A stretch of 64,000 nucleotides of DNA. Origin: Forficula auricularia (taxonomy: Eukaryota > Arthropoda > Insecta > Dermaptera > Forficulidae). Shown one piece after another: positions 40,444-51,091 of the stretch. The stretch's first letter is position 1; each line of letters begins with the position of its first letter. The notes beneath the pieces were generated by a model. That model ran no database searches. It was not told where the DNA came from and saw only the letters and a program-made list of their open reading frames with translations. The DNA is taken from positions 1 through 64,000 of the forward strand of contig JALMQS010000327.1 in assembly GCA_024734495.1 (NCBI GenBank). Direction: 5' to 3'. The translations under genes and the position numbers were made by a program.

Positions 40444-41107
40444 CAGTCCACTCTCGATAATTCGAAATCCAAGGGACTACAAATTATCAAGTTTGAATTA
40501 TCAAGAGGAAAGAAAGAAATTTCGAATAATTAAGAATATTGTATTTTTGAAAATATATGTATGAGCTTAGGGGGCTCCCCTAAATAAGGTGAGGGCTTTA
40601 GGGACAAAAGGGGTTCGAGTCGAATCTCACCTGATCTCGCGTGAGGGAGAGGGGGGTATCAGAAAATATAATGTATTTTTTTCGCAAGAAACAGTGTAAA
40701 ATTCCGAGAAAAGTGGGTTAAATGAAGTAAAAATAATAATAGTCTTACCCATTCTTAAATAAAAATAATTAAGCTAATTGTGTTTTTTAAATCAAACGTA
40801 ATCAAGCACAGACCAACATATTTACACTTAAAATATGCATTTTTAAAAATCTCACGTGAGATTAGGGGGGAGGGGGGTCGAGCCAAATCTCACGACATCT
40901 CGGCAAGGTGGGAGGGGGGTGAGGGTCGAAAATTCGCTAAAATTGCCTCATGTAATTTAGCCACACCCCCTTACATAAATTTTATATATACCCTCAAGTA
41001 AAAAAGTAAAAATAATGAAAACGACAAAAAAGAACAAGAAAATTACATATGTATTAACATTGCAATAGATTATATCATACCTAATTAAATTAATTAAGAG
41101 TCGACTG
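40444..41107. mobile_element. pogo/Tigger-like MITE
   Basis: Begins CAGTCCACTCTCGATAATTC and ends with the rough inverse (TTAAGAGTCGACTG), flanked by TA on both sides. Ends of the type CAGTCnACTCTCGATAATTCG are typical of pogo/Tigger elements. 664 bp, non-coding; it contains two copies of a GTGAG-rich G-tract block (40640, 40860). It sits 16 bp from the previous MITE. Confidence 0.65.
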
Positions 41108-41837
41108 TATATATATATACATTTAAAATAATTGTTTTTTTTTAAGATATAATTTATAATTTCTTATTATGATTAAAACCCAACTATAAACGTATAAAAT
41201 GAGAAAGTTTTAATTTTTTGCAGCAGGGTTTAATAAAAATAAATAAAAAGTATATCTGCAAATGAAGTAGATAAACTGTGTTCCTATTTAGATTAAGTAT
41301 TTTAAAGGCAAACTTTGATTAAAATTTTGATATTTCAATGAATTTATTGAACTCTTTTTTTATTTTTGTCTATTTCAAACCTGGAGATTTAATAAATAGC
41401 TTATCTAGCATAAGTTTTAGCTGCTGACTGAGTATTATTCGATTATTTATTTTAATTTACAAAATACAATTATTTCATGAGGTAGATGGTAGATTAGTCC
41501 ATGTTTATATACTTAGGATTTAGTGATACATATATACACATATAAACAAGCCAAGAAAATTTCACTCCAATCATAAGAGAATTATTGATAAGTAAAATTC
41601 TGTCTTAGCTGAAAATAGTTTTCAGTGTAGGACCTTTTTATTAAATATATAATATGAAAATTTGAGTGTCTTATCTCTTTAAAAAGTGGATGTAATAATT
41701 TTGACATATAATATATACCTAATAATCTACTAAGATCTTTGATAAAAATGTCATTGAATAAATTCTCATACAATTCAAATACAGGTATGAAATCCGGAAG
41801 TTCTTCTTTTTTGGAAAATTTTATTTTCTTACATTCC

Positions 41838-41891
41838 CAAAATCTTTTCCCGCAATTAATGTAAGCTGAAACCCCTCTATTTACTGGGCTA
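41838..41891 (-). mobile_element. Solo end of family D foldback
   Basis: On the minus strand AGCCCAGTAAATAGAGGGG then TTCAGCTTACATTAATTGCG, matching the outer 50 bp of the 18246 element. No partner end nearby. Confidence 0.6.
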
Positions 41892-42160
41892 AAGCCTTCG
41901 CATCGTTTCTATCTTCCATTTTTGCGTAAAACTTTGCAGAGTCCGCAGACTGAGAACAATTGCCTTCTCTACTCGACAGGCGTAACTCGCTGCAGCGAGA
42001 CGGCGTAGGACATATATTCTCATTCCCTTAAATTCGCAAATTCTCGGTGCCTATGGGAAGATAATTTTTTTGATTTTTTAAGCATAAAATTAATATATTT
42101 ATTTATTTATTTATAGCCTTTTTTGGTTTATTACATAAAAATATAGAATATATACATCAG

Positions 42161-45100
42161 TTATTGTACCAGGCCCCTTAGGGCATAGGCCTCTCCCAAA
42201 TTCGTCCACGCTTTCCTGTGTCTTGCCACTCTGCACCAGTCCCTGCCAGCCACCTCCGCGATGTCGTCAGACCATCTTTTGGGTTGTCTTCCCCGCTTCC
42301 TTTTAAGGTCCAATGGGCACCATTCTGTTACCGTTTTCGTCCATCTTCCATCGTTCATCCTGGAAATGTGGCCAGCCCAGTTCCATTTTATTTTCTTTAT
42401 ATAGATTTTAATATTTGATGTTTTTGTCCTTCTATATATTTCTTTGGATCTTATTTTATCCATCCTTCTTATTTGTAGAATGGATCTTAGCATGGCTCTA
42501 TGAGTTGTTTAAATTTTGTTGGTCATTTTCACAGTGAGGGACCAAGTCTGTGAGCCGTAGGTTAAAACCGGTATTACACACCGATTTAGTACTTTTATTT
42601 TTGATTCTAGTGCTATTTCTTTGTTCTTCAAAATATACTTCAGGGACCAAAATTTGTTCCATGCTTGACCGACTCTTCTATTTATTTCTTGTAGCGTTCT
42701 GTCCTCGAAACTGATGGTTTGTCCAAGGTATATAGTTTCTTTTTTGCAGGGAATCGGAGCTTCGTTTTCATCGAACTTTACACTAATAGTGTCCATTTGT
42801 GAGTTGGTGATTATTACGCTTTTTTTGGTGTTTATCCTCAGTCCTATTTCTTTACTTTTATTGTTTAGTTCTTGGATCATATTTGTAATCTGATTTTTTG
42901 ATGTTGCTATCAAGATTATATCGTCCGCAAAACGTAAATTATTCAGATAGGTACCATTTATCTTTAATCCTTTTTTTTCCCAGTTCAGTTGTCGGAACAT
43001 CTCTTCCAAGCAGCAGTTGAATAATATTGGCGAGAGGGGATCTCCTTGCCTTACACCTTTTCGTACTTGAAAGAAAGGTCCAGGCTCTTCTAGAAGTATT
43101 CTTGCTATACAGATTCTTGATGACTTCTATATAACCAATCTCGACTCCCTGGGATCTCAAGGCTTTAATTATGAACTCTTGATCCAACATGTCAAAGGCT
43201 TTAGTATAGTCGATGAAGGCCAAGAATACGTCTATCTGGTATTCTTTTGTCTTTTCGATGATTTGATTAATGACATGGAGTTGGTCACATGTGGAGTATC
43301 CGGGTTTGAATCCCGCCTGTTCGACAGCTTGGTTTGTGTTTAATGTTTTTTCGATTCTCTTCTGTATAATTTTCATAAATTTTTTCCCATATTAGATGAT
43401 ATAGTAAGAGGCCGGAAATTATTTACATCATGGGGATTTCCTTTTTTAAACATCAATAATATATTAGATTTTTGCCATTCTGTTGGAATTATTTTAGTTT
43501 TTAATATATTATTAAATATCAATGTTACTGGTTTTTTTATTATATTTATTGAGTATTTTATTATTTCGTTTGTGATCCCGTCTATTCCAGGAGTTTTACT
43601 TTTTTTAAGTTTTTTAATTATGTTAACAATTTCTGATTCCAAAACTTCAGGTAGTTCGACACCATCATTTGAGGCGCCGTCGTTTATATTAATATTTATT
43701 CCATTGCCATAATATAATTTTTTATAGAATTCGGTCGCTATATTAGTAATATCTTTGCGATTGGATTGTGACTTGTTATATTTGTCTAGTAAACATGTAA
43801 TCATTTTTTTTCCAGAGGAGAGGTTTATTTTTATTTGTTTAATAGATGCATGTGGTTCAAGTAGAGTTTGTATAATATTATCATTATATTTCTTTATGTC
43901 ATTTTTTATATTATATTTTACGTTTTTACACATTAAGTTATGTTCCAATCTGGATTTTTTGCATTTCCTACTAGTTTTTAATTTATTTCTTATTTGAATT
44001 AATTTTTTTGTATTTTCAGAGAGTATTGATTTATTTTTAATTTTCATATTGGATTCATTTTGTAATTGTTTCAAACATTTTTCTAATTCTTGGTATTGAG
44101 TTTGTACTTGTGTTTGAGACGTATAATCTATTTGTTTTAGTTTGTTGTCGGTTTCGTAATATTTTTCACAAGTTATCTGTTGTACCGATATGAGGTTTTT
44201 CCTATTGCATTCTGGATGTGGCCTTTTGCTAAGTGCTTGTAATGAGAATTCTATTTTTAACAATCTATGATCCGTGTTGAAAGGGAATTTATTTATTATT
44301 TCAAATTTGTTTACTTGTCCCATATAGGGGGTTAATATGTAATCTATTTCTGTTTTATAAGTACCATTTGGAGCCAACAAGGTCCATTTCTTGCCTGCCC
44401 GTTTTTTATAAAATGTAGTCACAATTTTTAATTTATTTTCTTGACAAAAATGAACCAGCTGGCTTCCTCTATCATTGCGTTTCCCATATCCGTACGGCCC
44501 CATTATGGAGTCTTCTTCGTTTAATCTATAACCCACTTGGCTGTTAAAGTCTCCAACAATTATAATTTTATTTTTACTATTTATTGGATTTTCTGCAATT
44601 ACTTCATTTAGCAATTGGTAAAAGTTCCTACATATATTTTCATCAGCTTCTGTGGTTGGAGCGTATACTTGTATGATTGATATTGTTTTGTCTGTTTTTA
44701 TGTTTATTTTTAATAAAGCTATTCTGTCAGAGTAACCTTTTACTTCCATTATTTTATTTTTCCATTTGTTATTTATGAAAAATCCTACACCCTTTTGTCC
44801 GGCAACCAATCCAATGTGGTAGAACACGAATCCACTCTTTCTTTTAATTAGCTCTTCACCTAATCTTCGTACCTCTGAAACTCCTAGTATGTCTATTTCT
44901 GTTTGTTCAAGAGCATTCTCTAATTCCAGGATTCTATCCTCACCTTTTAGAGTTCGCACATTTAAGGTTGCTATAGTTAATTTTTCTGTATCTAAATTTA
45001 CTTTTTTATTTTTAATGACTCTGGATTTCTTTTGGGTATTAGGGCTTTTTGTACTCATTTGTTTATTTTTTATATGATGAATTAGTTGGTTAGTATTTGA

Positions 45101-45406
45101 ATCACTTTTATTTTTATTCGAGTTATTTTTATTTTTTAATTCACTTTCTTTGGAATCATTCATTTTTTTGTTTACTCTTTGAGATTTACTTAATCTGGAC
45201 TTGGTATTTTTAAAACTGTTGTAGGAATTTTCATATTTCTGAATAAAGTTTCTATTTGTATTTTTTATATTAATATTGGTATTTTTATCATTTGTTTGGC
45301 TGGACTTTGCTTTGATATAATTTATCGATGTATTTGCGCAGTTTTTGTTTTTTTGATAACTGTGTGTTTTCGGGAGGTTCAGGTCTAAATCACCCAAGCT
45401 GACCAA
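42161..45406 (-). pseudogene. LINE ORF2: APE endonuclease and reverse transcriptase, broken
   Basis: 43373-45406 is open (677 codons). It has a basic N/K-rich leader, an APE-type endonuclease at residues about 145-395 (TLNVRTL, GVSEVRR, QVYAPTTEADE, GDFNSQVG, EIDYIL, DHRLLKIEF) and the start of the RT (KTPGIDGITNEIIKY, NNFRPLTI). A frameshift near 43376 moves to a frame with FIDYTKAFDML (motif A). A second near 43105 moves to VRQGDPLSPILFN and LRFADDIILIA (motif C, F-A-D-D intact). A TAA at about 42508 precedes the C-terminal region (WNWAGHISRMNDGRW, RGRQPKRWSDDIA). The enzyme nicks target DNA and primes cDNA synthesis there. The first candidate start is TTG, in the same frame as ORF1. Confidence 0.85.
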
Positions 45407-45466
45407 GCTTCCTGGGTGGTGAGTGGAGTCTATTGTTACTTGATTTGAGAGCCTATGCCGGTATTG

Positions 45467-46225
45467 TTAATCTGAATTATTTGTTTCAAGTTTTTCAAGC
45501 GATTTAGTTTTTGTTATGAATGATAACAAACTTGTCCGGGAGCCATTACTCATACCTGCTATGTCGCGTTTAGGCTTTTTTTTGTCATTTGAACATTTTT
45601 GGGTTTTTTCATTTGTATCATTTTTTGTTGGTGGTGATGTTTCCAGTGGTCTTTTACTAGTGTTGGTCTTATCATTTTGTTTGTAAAAGTCTTTTATAAT
45701 TAGTTTGTCGTATCTAATTACTTCATACTTCCCTGCCTCTCTGGCCTGAATCATGTCAGGGATCAGTTTCTTCCTGATTTCCTGTACACTTTTAGGGAAA
45801 TCTTCTGTAACATAATTTGGACTATTTTTTAGATTTTTGTTATTTTTTATTAATATGTCCCTAACACGACGGGAGAGGAGGGAAATCACAATTGGTCTTA
45901 TTTTCTCTGTTTGGGGCTTTCCTATTCGGTGCATGTAGTCAATATCTCCCAAGCAAAATTCGTTGTATAAGTTATCATTTATTAATTTAGCCGTCCTAGT
46001 TTCTAGATCGTTTAAGTTTTTTTCATTTTCTGCCAATCCGTGTAGTAATATATTTTTAGATTTTAATTCCTTTTCCAAATTTTTTATGTTATTTTCAACT
46101 GTTAATAGTCGGCCTTCAAATTTAGATGTTATAGTCTGTTCTAGGGACTCAAATTTTTTGGTAAATTCATCTTTTATTTCATCCTTCCAGCTTGATAGGA
46201 TTGACAATAATCGATTTTCATCCAT
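45467..46225 (-). CDS. LINE ORF1 RNA-binding protein, intact
   Basis: 252 codons from ATG at 46225 to TAA. Residues about 15-65 are rich in K, E and L with heptad spacing (coiled coil, including ENNIKNLEKELKSKN). Then NILLHGLAENEKN begins an RRM-like segment of the kind in L1-type ORF1 proteins, with DYMHRIGKPQ and RPIVISLLSRRVRD. A basic C-terminal tail follows (KRPLETSPP, NDKKKPKRDIAG). Such proteins trimerise and bind the element RNA. The frame is intact while ORF2 is not. Its TAA is in the same frame as ORF2, with only 20 sense codons between them. Confidence 0.7.
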   Translation of the reverse strand: MDENRLLSILSSWKDEIKDEFTKKFESLEQTITSKFEGRLLTVENNIKNLEKELKSKNILLHGLAENEKNLNDLETRTAKLINDNLYNEFCLGDIDYMHRIGKPQTEKIRPIVISLLSRRVRDILIKNNKNLKNSPNYVTEDFPKSVQEIRKKLIPDMIQAREAGKYEVIRYDKLIIKDFYKQNDKTNTSKRPLETSPPTKNDTNEKTQKCSNDKKKPKRDIAGMSNGSRTSLLSFITKTKSLEKLETNNSD

Positions 46226-46834
46226 ATTGTATGTTTATTCAATTGTTAATTTGTAATATAGAATCAGCAAAAACTCACCAAGCTGTCGCTCTTCTTCAAA
46301 ACACTTCCAAGCTAGCAAGGGAGGGGGAACGTCTGCTCCGTGCCAAATCTAGACTCCAACTCCCATAAAATTAATATCATAGCATAAATAGTCATTGAGA
46401 TATTGACTGGATTTTTTCTAGGGGGGAGGGGGCAATGCCCCCCTTGCCCCACCCCTTAACTACGCCCATGAATGTTCTTTATTTTTACAAATTTGTTTCT
46501 CAATGGTCACTTTTATTATCAGAGAATGCCACTAGAGTGCATTGTAGATGCTTTATTGGAAATTTCATGCTTTTGTGGATTAGGCCACTATTGCTCTCAG
46601 AGCGTCATATAATTTATTTGTTAGAGACTATAGTTTAAAAGATTTGTTGAATATATGAGCCTTGCACTTCTGAATTGTATATTTAGCGGGCAAATTGGTA
46701 CCTCTACCGCACTCTTGCGGACAACTCTGTTATTCCTAACTTAACTCTAGTCTAAGCATTATTATAAGACTCTGCTTGTGTCTCCAGCATTCTGTATCTA
46801 ATAGTGTAATCTATACATATTAATAAACCTCTAT

Positions 46835-47120
46835 AAAATCGAATACTCTCTCTTATTGAAGTGATCCATAATTTAACAAGATTTAAACTTCATCATCCCA
46901 GTCTTTTTAATTAGAAAACAATTTCTGCTATTTCTCATGGGCTCAAATACCCGAATCGATGTAGGTAAATTCGTATTTGTTGTAATATCAAGCTAATTAC
47001 ATAACAATCGAATGCCCCCATAATTATGATTACATGTTAGAAGTAACTGTGCATCCTTTATTGGGTGACCAGCTTACTATTACAACAAAACAAATTTATC
47101 TACATCCTATCAGGTATATG
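46835..47120 (+). repeat. Repeat shared with 52935-53180
   Basis: Contains TTCATCATCCCAGTCTTTTT, ATTTCTCATGGGCTCAAATA, CCCGAATCGATGTAGGTAAA and TAATATCAAGCTAATTAC, all found in the same order at 52965-53080. On the minus strand the 52.9-kb copy has CTGATGA, so these may be ends of a third Penelope-like family. No protein. Confidence 0.45.
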
Positions 47121-47162
47121 AACACATGAGAAATAAAATATAAAATATTTCTATATAATAAT

Positions 47163-47545
47163 TTTATTTTTGAGTTCTTATTATTTTAGTTGTTGCATTT
47201 AATTTTTTGGAAGTCGGTTTTTTTTCTAAAAATTATTTTTATTTTTCTCTTTTTAGTGATTTTAAGAATAGCGACTTATGATAATACCTTGCATGCATCT
47301 CGTAAGAGAAAGATTCGGGCTAAGGAATCAGAAATTGATAATAAAATTCAATTCATAAATAGAGAAATTATCTCGAAGCGTTAGCGGGTTTTAAATGAAT
47401 GTTTTAATATTTTTTTTTTTTTTTATAAAAGATTTTATTTATTATAATTTCGATTATTTGCACATAAGAATTGGAGATTTCCGTTATTTTGTCATTTATT
47501 CTATTACCAGAACTTGGCCAAATTAATATGGTACCACCCCTAAGC
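47163..47545 (+). mobile_element. Family A remnant
   Basis: TTGCATTTAATTTTTTGGAA and GTCGGTTTTT (palindrome edge), the linker motif GCATGCATCTCGTAAGAG, and a start of the reversed arm (AACTTGGCCAAATTAATAT) ending at ACCACCCCTAAG. It matches the order in the 11590 and 28537 copies, truncated at both sides. A LINE fragment follows at 47567. Confidence 0.55.
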
Positions 47546-47566
47546 TAAAGTTTACAGAGATTCAAA

Positions 47567-48078
47567 TTTTTCGCCTCTCGACCACGATGGTTCCGGTGTT
47601 GCCCATCCGGGTGATTTTGGATGTTTTACGCTGGACCTCCCTTCAATATCTGTTTCAGATGTTGAGAATGCTATTAACAGATTGAAGCTCAGATCAGCCC
47701 CTGGCCTCGACTCTCTACCTTCATTCATAGTAAAGGGTTTTCTCAGTTTACTGGCCCTTATTCTTGCTGCAATTTTTAATACGAGTCTTCAGACGGCTAC
47801 TTTTCCTGAGGCATGGAAGATGTCGGCCATTACTCCTATTCCGAAGATGGGAGAAAGGAAATGACATTACCTTCATTCATAGTAAAGGGTTTTGGCAGTT
47901 TACTGGCCCTTATTCTTGCTGCTATTTTTAATACAAGTCTTCAGACGGCTACTTTTCCTGAGCCATGGAAGGTGTCGGCCATTACTCCTATTCCGAAGAG
48001 GGAGAAAGGAAATGACATTTCTAATTTCAGGCCCATTTCTATTTTGAATACCTTTGCTAAGGTAGATAATAAGTAAAA
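47567..48078 (+). pseudogene. LINE reverse transcriptase N-terminal piece with tandem duplication
   Basis: Encodes the front of a jockey/CR1-like RT: VSDVENAINRLKLRSAPGLD, SLPSFIVKGF, FNTSLQTATFPEAWK, ITPIPK. A 152-bp unit is present twice (47718-47869 and 47870 to about 48012), each with PSFIVKGF through PIPK and with base differences between copies. After the second unit the RT continues NDISNFRPISILNTFAKV. The duplication adds a stop (GERK then TGA) between the units. It is the same LINE type as the 3' pieces at 49057, 55815, 61605 and 62930, judging from style, and is cut off by the Penelope end at 48085. Confidence 0.75.
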
Positions 48079-48135
48079 ATATATTTTTCTAGGTGGGTTT
48101 CACAAATAAAACAAATATATGTTTTGAGTTTTTAT

Positions 48136-48174
48136 CTCGATATATATTTCGGGTTATGAGCCCATCATCAGGAG
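48136..48174 (-). ncRNA. Hammerhead ribozyme, family 2 Penelope
   Basis: Minus strand: helix I CUC (48172-48174) with GAG (48136-48138), core CUGAUGA (48165-48171), extra U, helix II GGG-CUCAUAA-CCC (48151-48163), GAAA (48147-48150), helix III AU-AUAU-AU and cleavage residue C in AUC (48139). Sequence differs from the family 1 ribozyme in every helix but keeps the core, which supports selection on structure. Helices I and II are short. Confidence 0.6.
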
Positions 48175-48463
48175 TTACAAAAGAAAAGTAAATATAAAAT
48201 TGGAATCATATGTATAACTGAAGTTCATTTGGAAAGAACGTACATGGAGGGGGGAAAGAATGTCGTATTGATTATTGTATTTATAGACAAATGAACAAAG
48301 GGATTTAACTAGGGCTTAGAATTATACCTGAACTTAGAAATAAAGGAAGGAAGAGGTAGAATAAGGGAAGGGAGGGGGGGGGGGTTAAGAACTCGAAAGA
48401 AACAATAGTAAAATATTAAAATAGAAATTTTGAAAATGGAAAATAATTTTTAGGTTATTTATA

Positions 48464-49950
48464 TTATAAAATATAATCTATAATGGTATTTCTATTAACT
48501 TCTAATTGGTTGTTAAGGATGTTGCTATTATTTGAAAGGACTCTTTTAATTTCAGTAGACTCTAAAAGATCCAACCTAAGGCCTTTTCTTTCAAAATGAA
48601 TAGGAATAGGATTATTAATATAGGCCGAATGATTAGAGGAATGTAAATGAATGGCGAAAGCAGAGGTTGATTCTAAATTAATGTTTTCTGATCGGTTTAA
48701 GAGCACCAATATGTTCGGCGTAGCGTTTTCTGAAGGAACGGCCAGTCTGACCTATGTAAAATGCGTCACAATCATCACAAGTCAATTTATATACTCCTGC
48801 TTTGTCTGATTTATCAATTTTGTCTATTTTATTATTAATTAATCGAGAGCCTAAATTATTGTTATTATACAAACCAGGAGTAATTCTATATGATCTAAGG
48901 GAATAACATAATGGAGTAGATAAATGATTAGAAATGAAGGGTATTCTTTTGAATATTTTTTCACTTTCAGATTGTAATGAGTGTATTTGAGAAATGTTGA
49001 ATTTACGTTTAATTTTATTATAAATTTTGTTAATAGTCGAAATATCATAACCACATCGTAGATCTGTCTCCGCCCTTTCCCTTTTTTATAGATATTACCA
49101 TGGCTTTTGTTCTGACGAAATAAAATCGATAATCCCACCAAAGGCTTCATTTGCGCGTTACAAGGGTCCACCACGGACTACAGAGGTTGTACCTTCTTGG
49201 TGCAACTTCTTCTTATATCAATATCATTATAAAAACAAAACAAAAAAAAACATTATTCAGGGCTATGTTCCTTATTAAAATGTGGTGTATTCATTGGTAT
49301 ACTAAGGAGTCTGTGGAACATTGAATAAAAAGCGGCAAATTTAGTATTAGTGGGATGATTAGAAGAAAAGGGAATGACTGTATCAGTGAAAGTAGGTTTT
49401 CTATATATCTGGTAATTTAATTTTTGATGTGCAATAGTAATTTGGAGGTCCAAGAAAGCAAGAGTATTATTGGGGCTAATTTCGGATGTGAATTTTATAT
49501 TCTTATGGAGGTTATTATTTAAATAGTTCTCAAATAAGCTTATTTGCCTAGTAGTGCCCGACCAAATAACAAAAATATCATCCACATATCTGCGCCAGAA
49601 AATAATGTTTTTAAAAAAGGAATTATCCGGATTAAAAATAATTTCTTCTAGATGGGACATGTAGATTTCAGCTAGAAGAGGGCTAAGAGAACTTCATGTT
49701 GTTTATAGTATTTATTGTTAAATATATAATAATTTTGATCTGTCTAATAATTGAAGAATATGGTTTTTTGAATTGTGTCTCTAATGTTGGAATTGATCAA
49801 TTTAGTTAATAAAATTTTTAAGTCGAAAAGAGGGATGGAGGGAAAGAGATTTTTAGCGTCGAAAGAAATAAGTTTATAAGAATTTTGAATATTTATGTGT
49901 TGTAAATACTGGGTTAGTTCAATTGAATTTTTAATAGAAAATTGCTAAGT
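48464..49950 (-). pseudogene. Penelope-like RT and GIY-YIG endonuclease, family 2
   Basis: Read across frame breaks: LISFDAKNLFPSIPLFDLK (RT motif A region, 49850-49880), QNYYIFNNKYYKQ, then a small deletion, LSPLLAEIYMSHLEE (motif B), FWRRYVDDIFVIWSG (motif C, Y-V-D-D intact), then FTSEISPNNTLAFLDLQI and YRKPTFTDT. After the LINE insertion: YGYDISTINKIYNKIKRKFN, SNHLSTPLCYSLRSYRI, and the GIY-YIG domain GVYKLTCDDCDAFYIGQTGR with RYAEH. The end (48464-48709) is in a shifted frame. Catalytic motifs are kept but the frame is broken by the insertion, a deletion near 49690 and a frameshift near 48700. Confidence 0.8.
49057..49250 (+). mobile_element. LINE 3' end nested in the Penelope element
   Basis: TCGTAGATCTGTCTCCGCCC and ATAGATATTACCATGGC match 56105-56160; a deletion then joins GGCTTCATTT to ACAAGGGTCCACC, the 3' UTR. 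It ends with GAGGTTGTACCTTCTTGGTG and an A-rich tail with AAAACAAAACAAAAAAAAA. 5'-truncated with a poly-A-like tail, on the opposite strand to its host. Confidence 0.7.
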
Positions 49951-49954
49951 TTTT

Positions 49955-50330
49955 ATATTTGTTTATTTGATTTACAACCAAATAGGAAATAGATTAAATT
50001 GTTTGAACGCTTAACGATTATCTGGCTATCTTTTTAGCAATCTGTGCTAAAAAACGCGATTGGTGTTAATGAATTAATTTTAACAAAACTGAACTGGTTT
50101 CTCGAATCCCTTCAAGGTATTTATCATCTTAATTTTCTTTGAATCATGTTTCTGGAGTTTCCGAAGCTAATTAATTATATGTTTTTTATTTTCTGTTTTC
50201 CAGGCATTCCCTAAGGTTTTTTTGAAACCAAAATATATATAACCTCATTGGACCGGGAATCGGGTGAACGGGAAGCAATTCGTCCATTTTCTTCATCTTA
50301 AGTTTGATTAATTATATTATTACTTTAATT

Positions 50331-50394
<64 letters not shown>

Positions 50395-51090
50395 CTTTGG
50401 AGCTTTGGTTATATTTTTGTGCATATTTGTATTTTGCAATTAGCTGAATTTTTAACATTCATTTTTCAAACTTTTTATCTTTATTTATATATAGTTTTAA
50501 GTTATTTCTGCCATAACTTACTTGTATTCATTTTTTAATTCAAATTTTGTTTATCATCATTTTAAATTAAATTCTAATAAACCTAGCTACAGTCCACTTT
50601 AATCTGAAATTAATTTTTTTTATTTATATATTATTATTTAAATTAATTTCCCCACTCTGGTATCGTCGCACCATAGGTATAGGACAATATTAACAAAAAA
50701 GTATTTTAATAAAAGGACGGTTCGAAAAATGTGTTAATATACGGAGTGTTCCATTTAAAAAAATAAAGTTGCTAAGACTTTTAGATGGAAGCCGAAACGT
50801 GGGCAATGCTGAAAATATTTTAGATCGATAGAATAGGTAAGAAAATGTAAGGTGCTGAATTTTCAGAAAAATCCTGCTTTCCGTTTTCCATCGACCGTGA
50901 ATCACCCTGAATATTTCGGGGTTTAAGTCTATCCAGAGGCGTAGCGTGACGGGGGGGGGGGGGGGGGGGGATTTGGGGGTCAGAAGCCCCCCCCTCAAGG
51001 TCAGGGCTCATGGGATGAGTAACTACAACGACAAACCGTTTCTTATGTCAAACTAACCGTAATTACATATATATCATATAGGCCATTATA
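49955..51090. other. Gene-free stretch with TA microsatellite and G tract
   Basis: AT-rich. A TA dinucleotide repeat of about 29 units lies at 50335-50392. GGAGTGTTCCATTTAAAAA at 50741 looks like one end of a Tc1/mariner-type element, possibly paired with TCACCCTGAATATTTCGGGG at 50901. A G tract of more than 20 bases starts near 50951. Open frames through the G tract (50690-51011) are not genes. Confidence 0.5.
50335..50392. repeat. TA dinucleotide microsatellite
   Basis: About 29 uninterrupted TA units. Smaller TA runs flank many insertions in this window. Confidence 0.9.
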
Positions 51091-51091
51091 T

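Larger units (their letters stand above)
42097..46363 (-). mobile_element. Complete RTE-like LINE with target duplication
   Basis: A 4267-bp insertion with a perfect 14-bp target duplication CATAAAATTAATAT (42083-42096 and 46364-46377). On the minus strand: 5' UTR of about 138 bp, ORF1, ORF2, a short 3' UTR and a tail of ATAAATAAATAAATA repeats at 42097-42115. A microsatellite-like 3' tail and this endonuclease/RT type fit the RTE group. It is full length but not active: ORF2 carries two frameshifts and a stop. Confidence 0.85.
48085..49950 (-). mobile_element. Penelope-like element, second family
   Basis: Minus-strand element: RT and GIY-YIG coding sequence 49950-48464, about 380 bp of 3' region with a C-tract (48376-48387), a hammerhead at 48136-48174 and an outer end with GTGAAACCCACCTAG near 48090. 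A LINE 3' end is inserted at about 49057-49250. The coding sequence differs clearly from the 34.8-kb family. A fragment of the same family lies at 55262-55820. Confidence 0.75.

Noticed and set aside
50690..51011. Proline- and glycine-rich frames near 50.9 kb
   Set aside because: They are produced by a G tract of more than 20 bases.
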